From NCBI GenBank assembly GCA_964480915.1, contig CAYZRS010000092.1:1-16638 (forward strand): a stretch of 16,638 bases of DNA, written 5' to 3'. The notes beneath the pieces are model-generated. The model worked only from the letters and a program-made list of their open reading frames with translations, made no database searches and was not told the DNA's origin. The translations under genes were made by a program, and so were the position numbers. Source of the stretch: CAWGCE01 sp964480915. Lineage in GTDB: Bacteria; Planctomycetota; Planctomycetia; Pirellulales; Pirellulaceae. The number at the start of each line of letters is the position of its first letter. The stretch's first letter is position 1. Positions 1 to 8,029 of the stretch are shown here, one piece after another.

Positions 1-2712
1 GACGGATCGACAGTGAACAACTTCGCCTGTTCGACGTGCAACGAATCGATCCAGGTCGTCGATCGACAGGCTGAAGACAAGCTGGCCAAAAGGCGCTTAG
101 GCCATTTTGAGTTGCTAGAACAAGTCGGTTCGGGCAGCTACGGAGTGGTGTGGAAAGCCCAAGACACCGAACTGGATCGTACCGTCGCGATCAAGATCCC
201 GCGTCGAGAACAGTTGTCGTCCAAAGAGATTGAAGACTTTGTTCATGAAGCGCGGGCCACTGCGGCGCTGAACCATCCTCACATCGTCAGCGTCCACGAG
301 ATTGGACGGGCTGACGATGCGGTCTATATCGTCAGCGATTTCGTTGAAGGGACGACGCTGGACGAATACTTGTCGGGCACGTTGCTCAGCGGTAAAGAAG
401 CGGCCACGATCTGCGCCACGATTGCCGATGCGCTGGAACACGCCCATCAGAAAGGGGTGGTGCATCGCGATCTGAAACCGGCCAACATCGCCTTCGACGA
501 TCAGCAGAAACCGACGATCATGGACTTTGGTCTGGCGCTGCGTGGCGGGACCGAGATGACGATGACGACCGATGGGAAGATCTTGGGGACACCGGCCTAC
601 ATGTCGCCCGAACAGGCGCGCGGCGAATCGAATCAGGCCGACGGACGAAGCGATCTCTACTCGCTGGGAGTCATCCTCTACCAGATGCTGACCGGCGAAC
701 GCCCCTTTCGCGGCAACTTGCGGATGCTCTTAAAGCAAATCATGCACGACGAACCGCTCAACCCACAGCGGCTCAACAGTGGTGTGCCACGCGATTTGGC
801 CACGATCTGCTTGAAGTGTCTGGAGAAATCGCCCGAGCGACGATACGCCACGGCGGGCGAGTTGAAATCGGACCTCGAACGCTTTCTGCAAGGGCGGCCG
901 ATCACGGCGCGGCCGGTCTCTTCGGTCGAACGGACGTGGCGCTGGTGCACTCGCAACCCAGTACCGGCAACGCTGGGCGCGCTGCTGCTGGTCTCGCTGA
1001 TCGCCGGAACGGCCGTCAGTACTTGGAAATGGCGTGAAGCGACGGTCGCGGCGGCCGAGGCACGCGCTTCCGCATTAGAGTCTCAAACTTCGGCCAAACG
1101 GTCGGATGATGTGTTGGCGGTCGTCACGCAGTCTTTTGAAAGCGCGAATCCTGAAGAGGGTGGCACGGCCGATATGACGGCCAAAGATGTGTTGTTTCGA
1201 GCCCAAGAGATTCTCGCCGATTCGACACTTGATTCGCTGGGCCGTGCGAGGGTGCTCGCCTCGTTGAATGGCTGCTTTATCGGAGTCGGTGAATTCGATT
1301 CGGCCGTCACGGTTGCCGAGCAGGAGTTGGCATTGCAGGAGGAAGATGGCAGCTTCACGGCGAAGCTCAGTGCGATGGTTCGACTGGCGGTCGCCTGTCG
1401 GCGGGCTGGCCAACTCGACCGGGGATTGAGTATCGCGGAGAAGTCGTTTGAGTTGGCAAAATCGAACCTTTCACAGGACGACCAACTGCTGCTAGAAGCC
1501 AAGAACGTCGTCGCCATCGTGCTGAGCGAATTGGATAAAACCGACCGCGCAATCCAATTGCACGAAGAGCTTTTGGAAACGCAGCGTCGCCTGGCCCCCG
1601 GTTCGTTCGAAGCATTGGTGGCTGCCAACACGCTGGGCGGAAGTTATCGGCAAGCGGGCAGAATCGAGGATGCACTCAAGATTTACGAACCACTCTTGCA
1701 GTCGTTCATGGATTTGGTCGGGCCGGAGGACACCATGACCCTGACGGTGCAAAACAATCTGGCGGAATCTTACGAAGCAAGCGGGAGAGTCGAGGACGCG
1801 ATCCGAATCAACGAAAGTTTGCTGCAGAACCGGATCTACAAGCTTGGTGAGCGACACCCGGACACGATTTCGACGATGAACAATCTCGCCTTCGCTTATC
1901 AATCGATGGGTCGCATCGATGAAGCGATCGAGTTGTTCAAAAAAACGCTCTTATTCAGTCAGGAGAAGCTAGGTGAAGACCATCCTTCGACCATGATTCT
2001 CATCAACAACCTGGCGATGACTTATTGGAAAGCGAAACGCTTGGACATGTCCATTCCGATGTTCGAGAAGGTCTTCGATCATCTGGTCGAAACCGTGGGG
2101 CGCGATCACATCCACGCCAAAATGACCATGGGAAGTTTGGGCGTGAACTACTCGGATGACGGCCAATACGAACGGGCGATCCCCTTATTGGAGGAAGTCT
2201 ACGAGTCGAGCAAAGGGACTCAGATTGATAACCGATATGCCAAAGCACTAATGCAGGCCTATCACAAGTCTGAGAACAATGAAAAATTCCTGCTCGTCGT
2301 GGATGAGCAGGTCGAGTGGATTGCGGGCAAGCAGCCGGCGGATTCGGTCGCGTCGCTCGATTTTCGCGCCAGCCTGGTGTGGTACTGCATTCGAATGGAA
2401 GAATGGGAGCGTGCGGAAGAGTTGTTGGAAGGCGTCATGTCGGACGGCGCCAGTCTAGGTGCGGAAGATTGGCGATCGCACCAGATCGACGGCTTGCAGG
2501 GTGCGATTCGATTGGGGCAAGGCCGGCCGGATGAGGCCGAGTCGCTGCTGAAGCAGGGTTTCCAAGGCATGCAAGAACGGCAAGCCGATGTTCCGCGTGA
2601 CTTGCTCGTTGTGGTTGCTGACAAATTGATCGAATGGGCGACGGTTACCGATTCCGAGGAACGAGCGCGGTGGGAAGCGGAAGTTGAGAACCTGACGACT
2701 GAGGGCCCATGA
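1..2712 (+). CDS. Membrane Ser/Thr protein kinase with C-terminal TPR repeats (5' end off window)
   Basis: Predicted signalling kinase that phosphorylates Ser/Thr on unknown partners at the inner membrane. Residues are numbered from the in-frame GTG at 13, but the frame is open to base 1. A CSTC knuckle at residues 7-10 looks like the second half of the zinc ribbon that often precedes planctomycete kinases, so the true start is probably upstream of the window. The kinase domain (about 31-291) is complete: glycine loop GSGSYG 39-44, lysine K61, HRDLKPAN 151-158, DFG 171-173 and SPE 198-200. One membrane helix follows at about 315-335. The rest, about 395-899, is TPR, with clear kinesin-light-chain-type 42-residue repeats at about 535-750 (motifs such as NNLAESY and NNLAFAYQ), presumably for protein binding. 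Catalytic residues are intact. The family is certain; substrate and pathway are unknown. Confidence 0.95.
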   Translation, partial: DGSTVNNFACSTCNESIQVVDRQAEDKLAKRRLGHFELLEQVGSGSYGVVWKAQDTELDRTVAIKIPRREQLSSKEIEDFVHEARATAALNHPHIVSVHEIGRADDAVYIVSDFVEGTTLDEYLSGTLLSGKEAATICATIADALEHAHQKGVVHRDLKPANIAFDDQQKPTIMDFGLALRGGTEMTMTTDGKILGTPAYMSPEQARGESNQADGRSDLYSLGVILYQMLTGERPFRGNLRMLLKQIMHDEPLNPQRLNSGVPRDLATICLKCLEKSPERRYATAGELKSDLERFLQGRPITARPVSSVERTWRWCTRNPVPATLGALLLVSLIAGTAVSTWKWREATVAAAEARASALESQTSAKRSDDVLAVVTQSFESANPEEGGTADMTAKDVLFRAQEILADSTLDSLGRARVLASLNGCFIGVGEFDSAVTVAEQELALQEEDGSFTAKLSAMVRLAVACRRAGQLDRGLSIAEKSFELAKSNLSQDDQLLLEAKNVVAIVLSELDKTDRAIQLHEELLETQRRLAPGSFEALVAANTLGGSYRQAGRIEDALKIYEPLLQSFMDLVGPEDTMTLTVQNNLAESYEASGRVEDAIRINESLLQNRIYKLGERHPDTISTMNNLAFAYQSMGRIDEAIELFKKTLLFSQEKLGEDHPSTMILINNLAMTYWKAKRLDMSIPMFEKVFDHLVETVGRDHIHAKMTMGSLGVNYSDDGQYERAIPLLEEVYESSKGTQIDNRYAKALMQAYHKSENNEKFLLVVDEQVEWIAGKQPADSVASLDFRASLVWYCIRMEEWERAEELLEGVMSDGASLGAEDWRSHQIDGLQGAIRLGQGRPDEAESLLKQGFQGMQERQADVPRDLLVVVADKLIEWATVTDSEERARWEAEVENLTTEGP

Positions 2713-2864
2713 GCCCAAATGGACGTGTTGGTCGTCCAAACGTGCGGTTTGTTGCTTTTTATCCGAGCTTATCTCCGAACCTATCTCTGATTCCTTGGTC
2801 GATCTATCGCAGCCAAGTCGCTTTGTTGATTGCCACTGCAGTGTCTCGTGACCGCCGCAAGCAC

Positions 2865-2870
2865 TACAAT
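2865..2870 (+). promoter_or_regulatory. Possible -10 box upstream of hflX
   Basis: TACAAT matches the -10 consensus at five of six positions and would place a transcript start near 2877, about 50 nt before the preferred GTG start of hflX. I see no convincing -35 hexamer 16-18 bp upstream (TGTCTC at the 17-bp position is poor), so this is only a weak candidate. The alternative is read-through from the kinase gene. Confidence 0.25.
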
Positions 2871-2926
2871 TGGCGTACGCACCAAGCAGTGCGTTTTTAT
2901 TCCTCCCGCGAAACGAGCCCCAACAC

Positions 2927-4405
2927 GTGACGGAACGCGATCGAAATCAAAGCGTTGAGAGTGAGTCCTGTATCCTTGCGGGAGTCCTGTTGCCGCATCA
3001 AGAACCTGAACTGGTCATGATGGGTGAGTTGGAAGGCTTGGCAGAAGCGGCTGGCGCGCATGTCGTTGGCAAGCTCATGCAGCGGAGGCCGAAACCGGTC
3101 GTCGCGACTTACTTGGGTTCGGGTAAAGTCGAGGAGTTGGCCTTTCTTGTGGAAGATTTGAAGGCCGATGTCGTGATCTTCGACAACGATTTGAATCCGG
3201 CTCAGGTCAGAAACCTAGAACAGGCAACGGGCGCCAAAGTACTCGACCGGACCGAACTGATCTTGGACATTTTTGCCTCACGGGCTCAAACACACGAATC
3301 ACGATTGGCGGTCGAGCTGGCTCAGCTGGAATACGCACTGCCTCGTTTGAAGCGGATGTGGACTCACCTTTCGCGGCTCAAAATGGGCATCGGTATGCGT
3401 GGTCCAGGTGAAAAGCAATTGGAAGTCGATCGACGATTGGTTGAGAAACGGATCAGCGATCTGCGAGGTGAGTTGAAGCAAATTGAGCAGCGGAAAGAGC
3501 GGCAGGTGTCGGCTCGTAGCGATCACATGACCGTTTCGCTGGTCGGTTACACCAACGCGGGCAAGAGTTCGCTGATGAATGTGTTGACCGACGCCGACGT
3601 GCAAGCGAAAGATCAGTTGTTCGCGACGCTCGATACCCGGACCCGGCGGTGGCAGCTGCCTCATTGGGGACCGGTGCTCTTGAGCGACACGGTCGGATTT
3701 GTCCGCGACCTGCCTCACCATTTGATCGCCAGTTTCAAAGCGACCTTGGAGGAATCGCGACAAGCTGACTTGTTGCTGCACGTTGCAGATGCTTCGAATC
3801 CTGATTTTTACCAACAGGTATCGGCCGTGTTTGACGTGTTGGCCGAATTGGACATCACGGAAAAGAACATGCTGCTGGTCGTCAACAAGATTGACGCGGT
3901 GGAAGATAAATCGGTCATCCAGGCGATTCGCAGACGGTATCCGAACGCGATTCCTGTAAGTGCGCATTCGAGGCAAGGGATCGAGCAGCTGGCGCTGGCG
4001 GTCAGCGACGCACTCAGTTCCAGCTTCCGCGATGTCGAGATCATCACCGGCGTTGGCAACGGAAAAGTAATGGCCTATTTGTCGGCTCACGGCGAGGTGC
4101 TCTCCCGTAGCTTTTCGGATGAGCTGGTGACAATGCACTGTCGGATTCCGCAGAAGTACTTGGGCCGCATTGCGGATGATGCCGACGTCGAGATTCGACC
4201 TTGTGATAGGACGTTCGAGCCGACCTCCACGATGAAACAGCCGGGGGACGAGGTCGCTATCCCCGATGCGCCCATCGATCGCGATGTGTCCGCCGAGGCG
4301 GAAAGTGAAAGCTCGCCAGCCACGTCCAGCGAGTCGCCCGAGTCCCATGATGCGGCCGCAGTCGATCCCGTGGCGCCTCCTTCTCTTCCCACGCAAGAAC
4401 CATAG
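2927..4405 (+). CDS. hflX: Ribosome-associated GTPase HflX
   Basis: HflX is a translation-factor-class GTPase that binds the 50S subunit, splits stalled or stress-inactivated 70S ribosomes and can rescue hibernating ones. Numbered from the GTG at 2927 (492 aa): N-terminal HflX domain with GSGKVEEL at 64-71, the linker signature RGPGEKQLEVDRR at 158-170, then the G domain with G1 GYTNAGKSS 207-215, G2 region FATLDTRTR 232-240, G3 DTVGF 254-258, G4 NKID 320-323 and G5 SAHS from 345. All GTPase motifs are intact. I chose the GTG because family homology begins shortly after it; an in-frame TTG at 2870 would add 19 unlikely residues. No clear Shine-Dalgarno precedes it. Residues about 431-492 form an acidic, Ser/Pro/Ala-rich tail that makes the protein longer than E. 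coli HflX (about 426 aa). The SDR gene starts 12 nt downstream, probably in the same operon. Confidence 0.95.
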   Translation: MTERDRNQSVESESCILAGVLLPHQEPELVMMGELEGLAEAAGAHVVGKLMQRRPKPVVATYLGSGKVEELAFLVEDLKADVVIFDNDLNPAQVRNLEQATGAKVLDRTELILDIFASRAQTHESRLAVELAQLEYALPRLKRMWTHLSRLKMGIGMRGPGEKQLEVDRRLVEKRISDLRGELKQIEQRKERQVSARSDHMTVSLVGYTNAGKSSLMNVLTDADVQAKDQLFATLDTRTRRWQLPHWGPVLLSDTVGFVRDLPHHLIASFKATLEESRQADLLLHVADASNPDFYQQVSAVFDVLAELDITEKNMLLVVNKIDAVEDKSVIQAIRRRYPNAIPVSAHSRQGIEQLALAVSDALSSSFRDVEIITGVGNGKVMAYLSAHGEVLSRSFSDELVTMHCRIPQKYLGRIADDADVEIRPCDRTFEPTSTMKQPGDEVAIPDAPIDRDVSAEAESESSPATSSESPESHDAAAVDPVAPPSLPTQEP

Positions 4406-4417
4406 AGTCCGGATGCC

Positions 4418-5197
4418 ATGGCCAGACGCAGGCTGACCAATTGTCGGGCGATTGTCACGGGCGCTTCCAGTGGCATCGGCCGCGCGATCGCGCGGCGACT
4501 GGCCGAAGAGGGCGTGCAGTTGATGCTGACGGCCCGCCGTGAAAGTCGCTTGCAAGACTTGGCCGACGAACTGGCTCCGTTCCACACCAAAGTGCAAGTG
4601 TTGGCCGGCGATATTACCGACCCGGCTCATCGACAACGGTTGCTCGCTGAAACCCAGCAGCGATTGGGCGGGCTCGATTTGCTAATCAACAATGCGGGCA
4701 TCGGTGCGATCGGACCGTTCCTCGACGCCGATGAAGATCGATTGCGTCGAGTGATGGAGGTGAACTTTTTTGCTCCCGTCCAGTTGATTCGTGAAAGTAG
4801 TCAACTGCTGGCCGCCGGCAATTCGCCGATGGTGGTGAATATCGCGTCGGTTCTGGGGCATCGCGCGGTGCCTGCAAAAGTGGAATACTGTGCAAGCAAG
4901 TTTGCGCTGCATGGGTTCAGTGATGCGCTGCGCGCGGAACTGGCCCAAATCGGCATCGACGTGCTGATCGTCAGTCCGAGTACGACGCAAAGCGAATTTT
5001 TTGATCACTTGGGGACTTCGAGCGACGAGTCACCAACCCGGCGCGGGATGACGGCCAAGGTCGTGGCGTCGCACACGGTTCGCGCAATCAAGCAGGGGCG
5101 TCACGAAGTGATCCTGTCGATGGGTGGCAAGTTGCTCGTCTGGTTGGATCGCATTTGTCCACCACTGATGAATCGGTTGATCGCCAAGTTCGGTTAA
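4418..5197 (+). CDS. Classical short-chain dehydrogenase/reductase (SDR)
   Basis: NAD(P)-dependent oxidoreductase acting on an unidentified alcohol or carbonyl substrate, predicted cytoplasmic. The 259 residues are typical of classical SDRs. Visible motifs are the Rossmann TGASSGIG at 14-21, acidic D65 after the third strand (AGDIT), NNAG at 91-94, N116, catalytic S144 (NIAS), and Y157 with K161 in the YxxxK motif. The basic pair R40-R41 after the second strand suggests a preference for NADP(H); this is an inference. The final 25 residues are hydrophobic and basic and may contact the membrane, as in some DltE/YqjQ-like SDRs. The ATG follows the hflX stop by 12 nt, so co-transcription is likely. 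The family is certain, but nothing in the neighbourhood fixes the substrate. Confidence 0.93.
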   Translation: MARRRLTNCRAIVTGASSGIGRAIARRLAEEGVQLMLTARRESRLQDLADELAPFHTKVQVLAGDITDPAHRQRLLAETQQRLGGLDLLINNAGIGAIGPFLDADEDRLRRVMEVNFFAPVQLIRESSQLLAAGNSPMVVNIASVLGHRAVPAKVEYCASKFALHGFSDALRAELAQIGIDVLIVSPSTTQSEFFDHLGTSSDESPTRRGMTAKVVASHTVRAIKQGRHEVILSMGGKLLVWLDRICPPLMNRLIAKFG

Positions 5198-5221
5198 CGC
5201 CGATCGGCCCCGCCTTTTTAG

Positions 5222-5246
5222 AGGCCTGTTTTTGAAGGCCTGTTTT
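5222..5246 (+). terminator. Possible intrinsic terminator after the hflX-SDR operon
   Basis: AGGCCT at 5222-5227 and again at 5236-5241 is self-complementary, giving a 6-bp stem with an 8-nt loop followed directly by GTTTT. It lies 25 nt after the SDR stop codon. The stem is short and the T tract imperfect, so it would be a weak terminator. The same bases can also be read as a short direct repeat of AGGCCTGTTTT. Confidence 0.4.
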
Positions 5247-5540
5247 CAACCCTCTCCCCAGTCCTGTCGCGCATTTCACCAGCGCGTCGCTTGTTCGTCG
5301 CGCGTCCGCCACCGTGAAAGCAGCCGGGCATGGACTTGCGCTGCAGCCGACGCTGCGAATCGCAACATCACTTCCGCGCCACGCAGGTTGACCGCGCGAT
5401 CGGACCAAGATCTGAAGTGAGTACCGATGGGCGAAAGGCCCTGCGGGGCGGTGCGAAAGCCGTTGTTCTTATCCTGTTCCACACTGACTTTGTCGTTGAG
5501 GTGAGTTAGGTAAGCAGCTTGGGAGGCCTTGTGGCTACAT

Positions 5541-5569
5541 GGGGTCTGCGTCCCCTTTGTAAATTGGGG
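5541..5569. repeat. REP-like palindromic element (single copy seen)
   Basis: GGGGTCTGCGTCCCC at 5541-5555 folds as a short G4/C4 hairpin with an internal C-G pair, and a further GGGG at 5566-5569 can compete for the C4 arm. Such GC-rich imperfect palindromes in intergenic spaces resemble REP sequences mobilised by IS200-like (RAYT) transposases. From memory, AAAGGGGACGCAGACCCC-type strings are common in planctomycete genomes. Only one copy lies in this window, so calling it a repeat is inference. Confidence 0.35.
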
Positions 5570-5632
5570 ATCTTGCGTTAGCTTGTGCTGAATCACGAAT
5601 CATGGAAGTCTGCCAGGAGGCTCGTCGGAGAC

Positions 5633-7045
5633 ATGCTGAAAGCCACGAAGCCAAGATTATTCCCGCTGCATCTCGCGCCGATTGATGAATTTTTCTTGCT
5701 GGACGATCGTCCAGATCATCCAATGACATTTGCAAGTCACATGTTCCTTTCGGGCGAAGCTTCGAAAGAGGCGTTCGATACGGCGCTTGTCGAAGCGCTC
5801 GAGTTGCACCCAATTTTGCGTGCCTACATCCGACCGGCGAAGCGAGGGAAACTCTGCTTCGTTCAGACCGAGGAGGCTTTTCCGCAGGTCGATTGGGATG
5901 TCATCGGTAAGCCGATTGCATTCGCTGGGAGTGAAGGGATCGACTTGGCGGAAGAGGTTGGCTTGCGGGTCTGGGTACGGACTGGCGAGGGACGCACTGA
6001 AATTGTCGTGCAATTCCATCACGCTTGTTGCGACGGGACGGGCGCTCATCGGTTCATTGGCGATTTGTTGGCAGCCTATGGTCGGTTAACGACGACCGAG
6101 GGCAAGGTGCCGGCGACGGCGACTTACAACCCGCAGCTGCTCAAACGGCGGCGTCTCAAACTGGCGGACACGATCACGAAGCTTTCGACGTCATCCATCA
6201 TCCGGCGTGGTTTAGGCGAGGGAGTGCATGTCTTCGGCCGGAAGATCGCGCCGCTGTCGCTGACCTCACAGGACCATACTGATCCAGATGACGAGATTAC
6301 CTTCCCGGGCGTCGTGTCGGTGCGATTCGACAAGGATCAGCATCAGGCGCTGCGGGAAGCGGCCAGGCGCATGGGGGGAATGTTGAACGATCTGCTGATG
6401 GCCGAAATGTTCCAAACGATGATCGCGTGGAACGTCGGTCAAAGCGGCCGTCGCAAACAGCATGTCCGTATCATGATGCCGTCCGACATGCGGGACAAAG
6501 AAGATTTTCAAATGCCCGCGTCGAACATGACCTCTTACAACTTCATCACGCGCAACGCGGCCGATTGCGATAACTCGGCCGATCTCTTGCGAAGCATTCG
6601 CGACGAGACGGCTCGCATCAAACACGAAGAACGGGGCCGGCGATTCATCGACAGCATCATGGGGGCCAGGAAGATTCCTTGGCTGTTGCCATTGCTGCTT
6701 TCAGGTCGCCGCTGTCTATCGACCGTAACGCTTTCCAATATGGGTGATCCGACCCGGCGGTTTTTGGCGACGTTCCCGCGTCAGGGAGGCAAGTTGGTGG
6801 CCGGTAATTTGGTTCTGGACCACATGGTCGGGGTATCACCGCTGCGACCGCAAACCCGCGCTGCCGTTTCCATTGTGTCGCTTTATCGCGAACTTCATAT
6901 CAACGTCCGTTGCGATCCGCATGTGATGTCGACCGGCGACGCCCGGGCTTTCCTGGACCTCTACGGGGCAAGGCTGAGCTGGCACATCGGCGACGATTCG
7001 GTCAACTCGACCGTCGAAGCGAAGGAACTGGTAACGGCCCGCTAA
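5633..7045 (+). CDS. HHxxxDG acyltransferase, WS/DGAT- or condensation-like
   Basis: Predicted CoA-dependent acyltransferase joining an acyl group to an alcohol or amine acceptor. From ATG 5633 (470 aa) the N-terminus reads PLHLAPIDEFFLLDDR, like the PLDxxFL start of wax ester synthase/DGAT proteins. The catalytic motif HHACCDG is at 129-135 (general base H130), and LNDLLMAE further on matches the LNDVVLA motif of that family. PapA-like or alcohol-acyltransferase members of the condensation superfamily remain possible. A GTG at 5585 would add 16 residues; I prefer the ATG because AGGAGG lies upstream and homology starts after it. No signal peptide or membrane helix is evident. A long-chain acyl-CoA synthetase and a fatty alcohol oxidase lie within 5 kb, consistent with lipid ester chemistry, but the substrates cannot be read from sequence. 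Superfamily confident, subfamily moderate. Confidence 0.8.
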   Translation: MLKATKPRLFPLHLAPIDEFFLLDDRPDHPMTFASHMFLSGEASKEAFDTALVEALELHPILRAYIRPAKRGKLCFVQTEEAFPQVDWDVIGKPIAFAGSEGIDLAEEVGLRVWVRTGEGRTEIVVQFHHACCDGTGAHRFIGDLLAAYGRLTTTEGKVPATATYNPQLLKRRRLKLADTITKLSTSSIIRRGLGEGVHVFGRKIAPLSLTSQDHTDPDDEITFPGVVSVRFDKDQHQALREAARRMGGMLNDLLMAEMFQTMIAWNVGQSGRRKQHVRIMMPSDMRDKEDFQMPASNMTSYNFITRNAADCDNSADLLRSIRDETARIKHEERGRRFIDSIMGARKIPWLLPLLLSGRRCLSTVTLSNMGDPTRRFLATFPRQGGKLVAGNLVLDHMVGVSPLRPQTRAAVSIVSLYRELHINVRCDPHVMSTGDARAFLDLYGARLSWHIGDDSVNSTVEAKELVTAR

Positions 7046-7069
7046 TTCTTGGTTTTGAAGTCCTGTCGG

Positions 7070-8029
7070 CTAGTAGAAGGCGACGTCGGTCACGATGTCG
7101 AATTCGTCGACGAGGATGTTGAATCGATTCGGCCGCAGATCCATGGTGATCAAATCGCCAGGTCGGATGATGCGAATCGAGTCGAATTGAGGTTCCGCCC
7201 ACTCGGATGCCGCTGCTAACGGCATTCCGACGATCTGATGGTTCGTGTCGTCGATCTGTACATGGATGTGCGTGCGCGAGGATTGGGCACCATTGTTGAT
7301 TTCAAGCAAGATTTTGAAGGATTCAGCATCCCGCTCGCCGGCACCACTGGCGTGCATCTTCACGCTGTCGAGAACTCGACGATAGTTTTCTAACGAGTCG
7401 GTCCCGGTCAGTTCGAGTTCCCCAGGGCGATGATGCAGGCTGATGTTCGTGCCGCCGATTTCTGCGGACAGGCTCAATTCGATCGAGGCATCGGTCGGAA
7501 ACGTGATCAGCACGCCTTCCAGGGTGTCGAAGGCGCCCTCGGTAAATCGCGCGTCCTTGGGGATTAACTCCAATTGATCGGCGTCCCACTCCAGATGGAC
7601 TGGGGCGCCGAATCGATTCTTGGTCATCCCGTTAAGGTCGAGGACCGTGACGGTCTCTAACGCATTGACCACAGCCAAGGCGTCAGCTGGGCTCACGAAC
7701 TGATCACCATCGACGTCGACACGATGGCGCGTCGGCGCGAGTCCGTTCCAAGAGCCTGCTGCATTCGTTTGAAAAAGGCCGTCCGGGGGAAGTTCACCCG
7801 TCTCGACGTGGCTCAATTCGCGATTCGACAATTCGTTGATCACGATCAGCGCGTCGAGCGGCGCCACCTCGCCGTCTTGATTCACGTCTGCTGGTAGCTC
7901 TTCGTTTTGCCAACAGAACTGGTAAAAGTTAACGCCACCAACCGGTCCCGTAACTGGTGCGCATGTCATCAGCAAGCGCGATTCTAGCGGCTCGAATTGA
8001 CCAAGTTTCTGATTTCTACGGCGTCCCAT
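7070..8029 (-). CDS. Exported dockerin-type Ca-binding protein with LESRLL N-terminal motif
   Basis: 319-aa protein read from the ATG at 8029. Residues 12-21 are FEPLESRLLM, a motif found at the N-terminus of many large planctomycete surface proteins and thought to act in export or sorting. Two dockerin-like calcium loops follow: D48-V-N50-Q-D52-G-E54 with D59, and D105-V-D107-G-D109 with D116, each leading into a DALxVxN helix. Residues about 160-290 (for example LTGTDSLENYRRVL followed by a beta strand ending THIHVQID) resemble one cadherin-like repeat of the kind tandemly repeated in bacterial adhesins. The protein is far smaller than typical members, with a single such repeat. An upstream in-frame ATG at 8248 would add 73 residues without family character and destroy the N-terminal motif. 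Ligand unknown. The gene is convergent with the acyltransferase, whose stop is 24 bp away. Confidence 0.85.
   Translation of the reverse strand: MGRRRNQKLGQFEPLESRLLMTCAPVTGPVGGVNFYQFCWQNEELPADVNQDGEVAPLDALIVINELSNRELSHVETGELPPDGLFQTNAAGSWNGLAPTRHRVDVDGDQFVSPADALAVVNALETVTVLDLNGMTKNRFGAPVHLEWDADQLELIPKDARFTEGAFDTLEGVLITFPTDASIELSLSAEIGGTNISLHHRPGELELTGTDSLENYRRVLDSVKMHASGAGERDAESFKILLEINNGAQSSRTHIHVQIDDTNHQIVGMPLAAASEWAEPQFDSIRIIRPGDLITMDLRPNRFNILVDEFDIVTDVAFY

Larger units (their letters stand above)
5198..5632. other. Non-coding region between SDR and acyltransferase genes
   Basis: About 435 bp without a supportable gene. It holds the weak terminator at 5222-5246 and the GC hairpin at 5541-5555. 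Open frames on both strands lack recognisable domains and look like composition artefacts. I see no convincing -35/-10 pair. AGGAGG at 5615-5620 is the best ribosome-binding candidate for the acyltransferase ATG at 5633, although the 12-nt spacing is slightly long. Confidence 0.6.

Noticed and set aside
2720..2738. TGGACG/CGTCCA hairpin after the kinase gene as a terminator
   Set aside because: The 6-bp stem is followed by mixed sequence and the T run comes about 14 nt later, so it does not fit an intrinsic terminator.
3299..4636. 445-aa open frame on the minus strand
   Set aside because: It lies antisense to hflX and the SDR gene, both with full catalytic motifs. The translation has no recognisable domain and is a codon-bias shadow of the GC-rich plus-strand genes.
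5276..5596. 106-aa minus-strand frame in the gap before the acyltransferase
   Set aside because: It reads across the GC palindrome at 5541-5555, lacks any domain, and has no ribosome site; probably non-coding.
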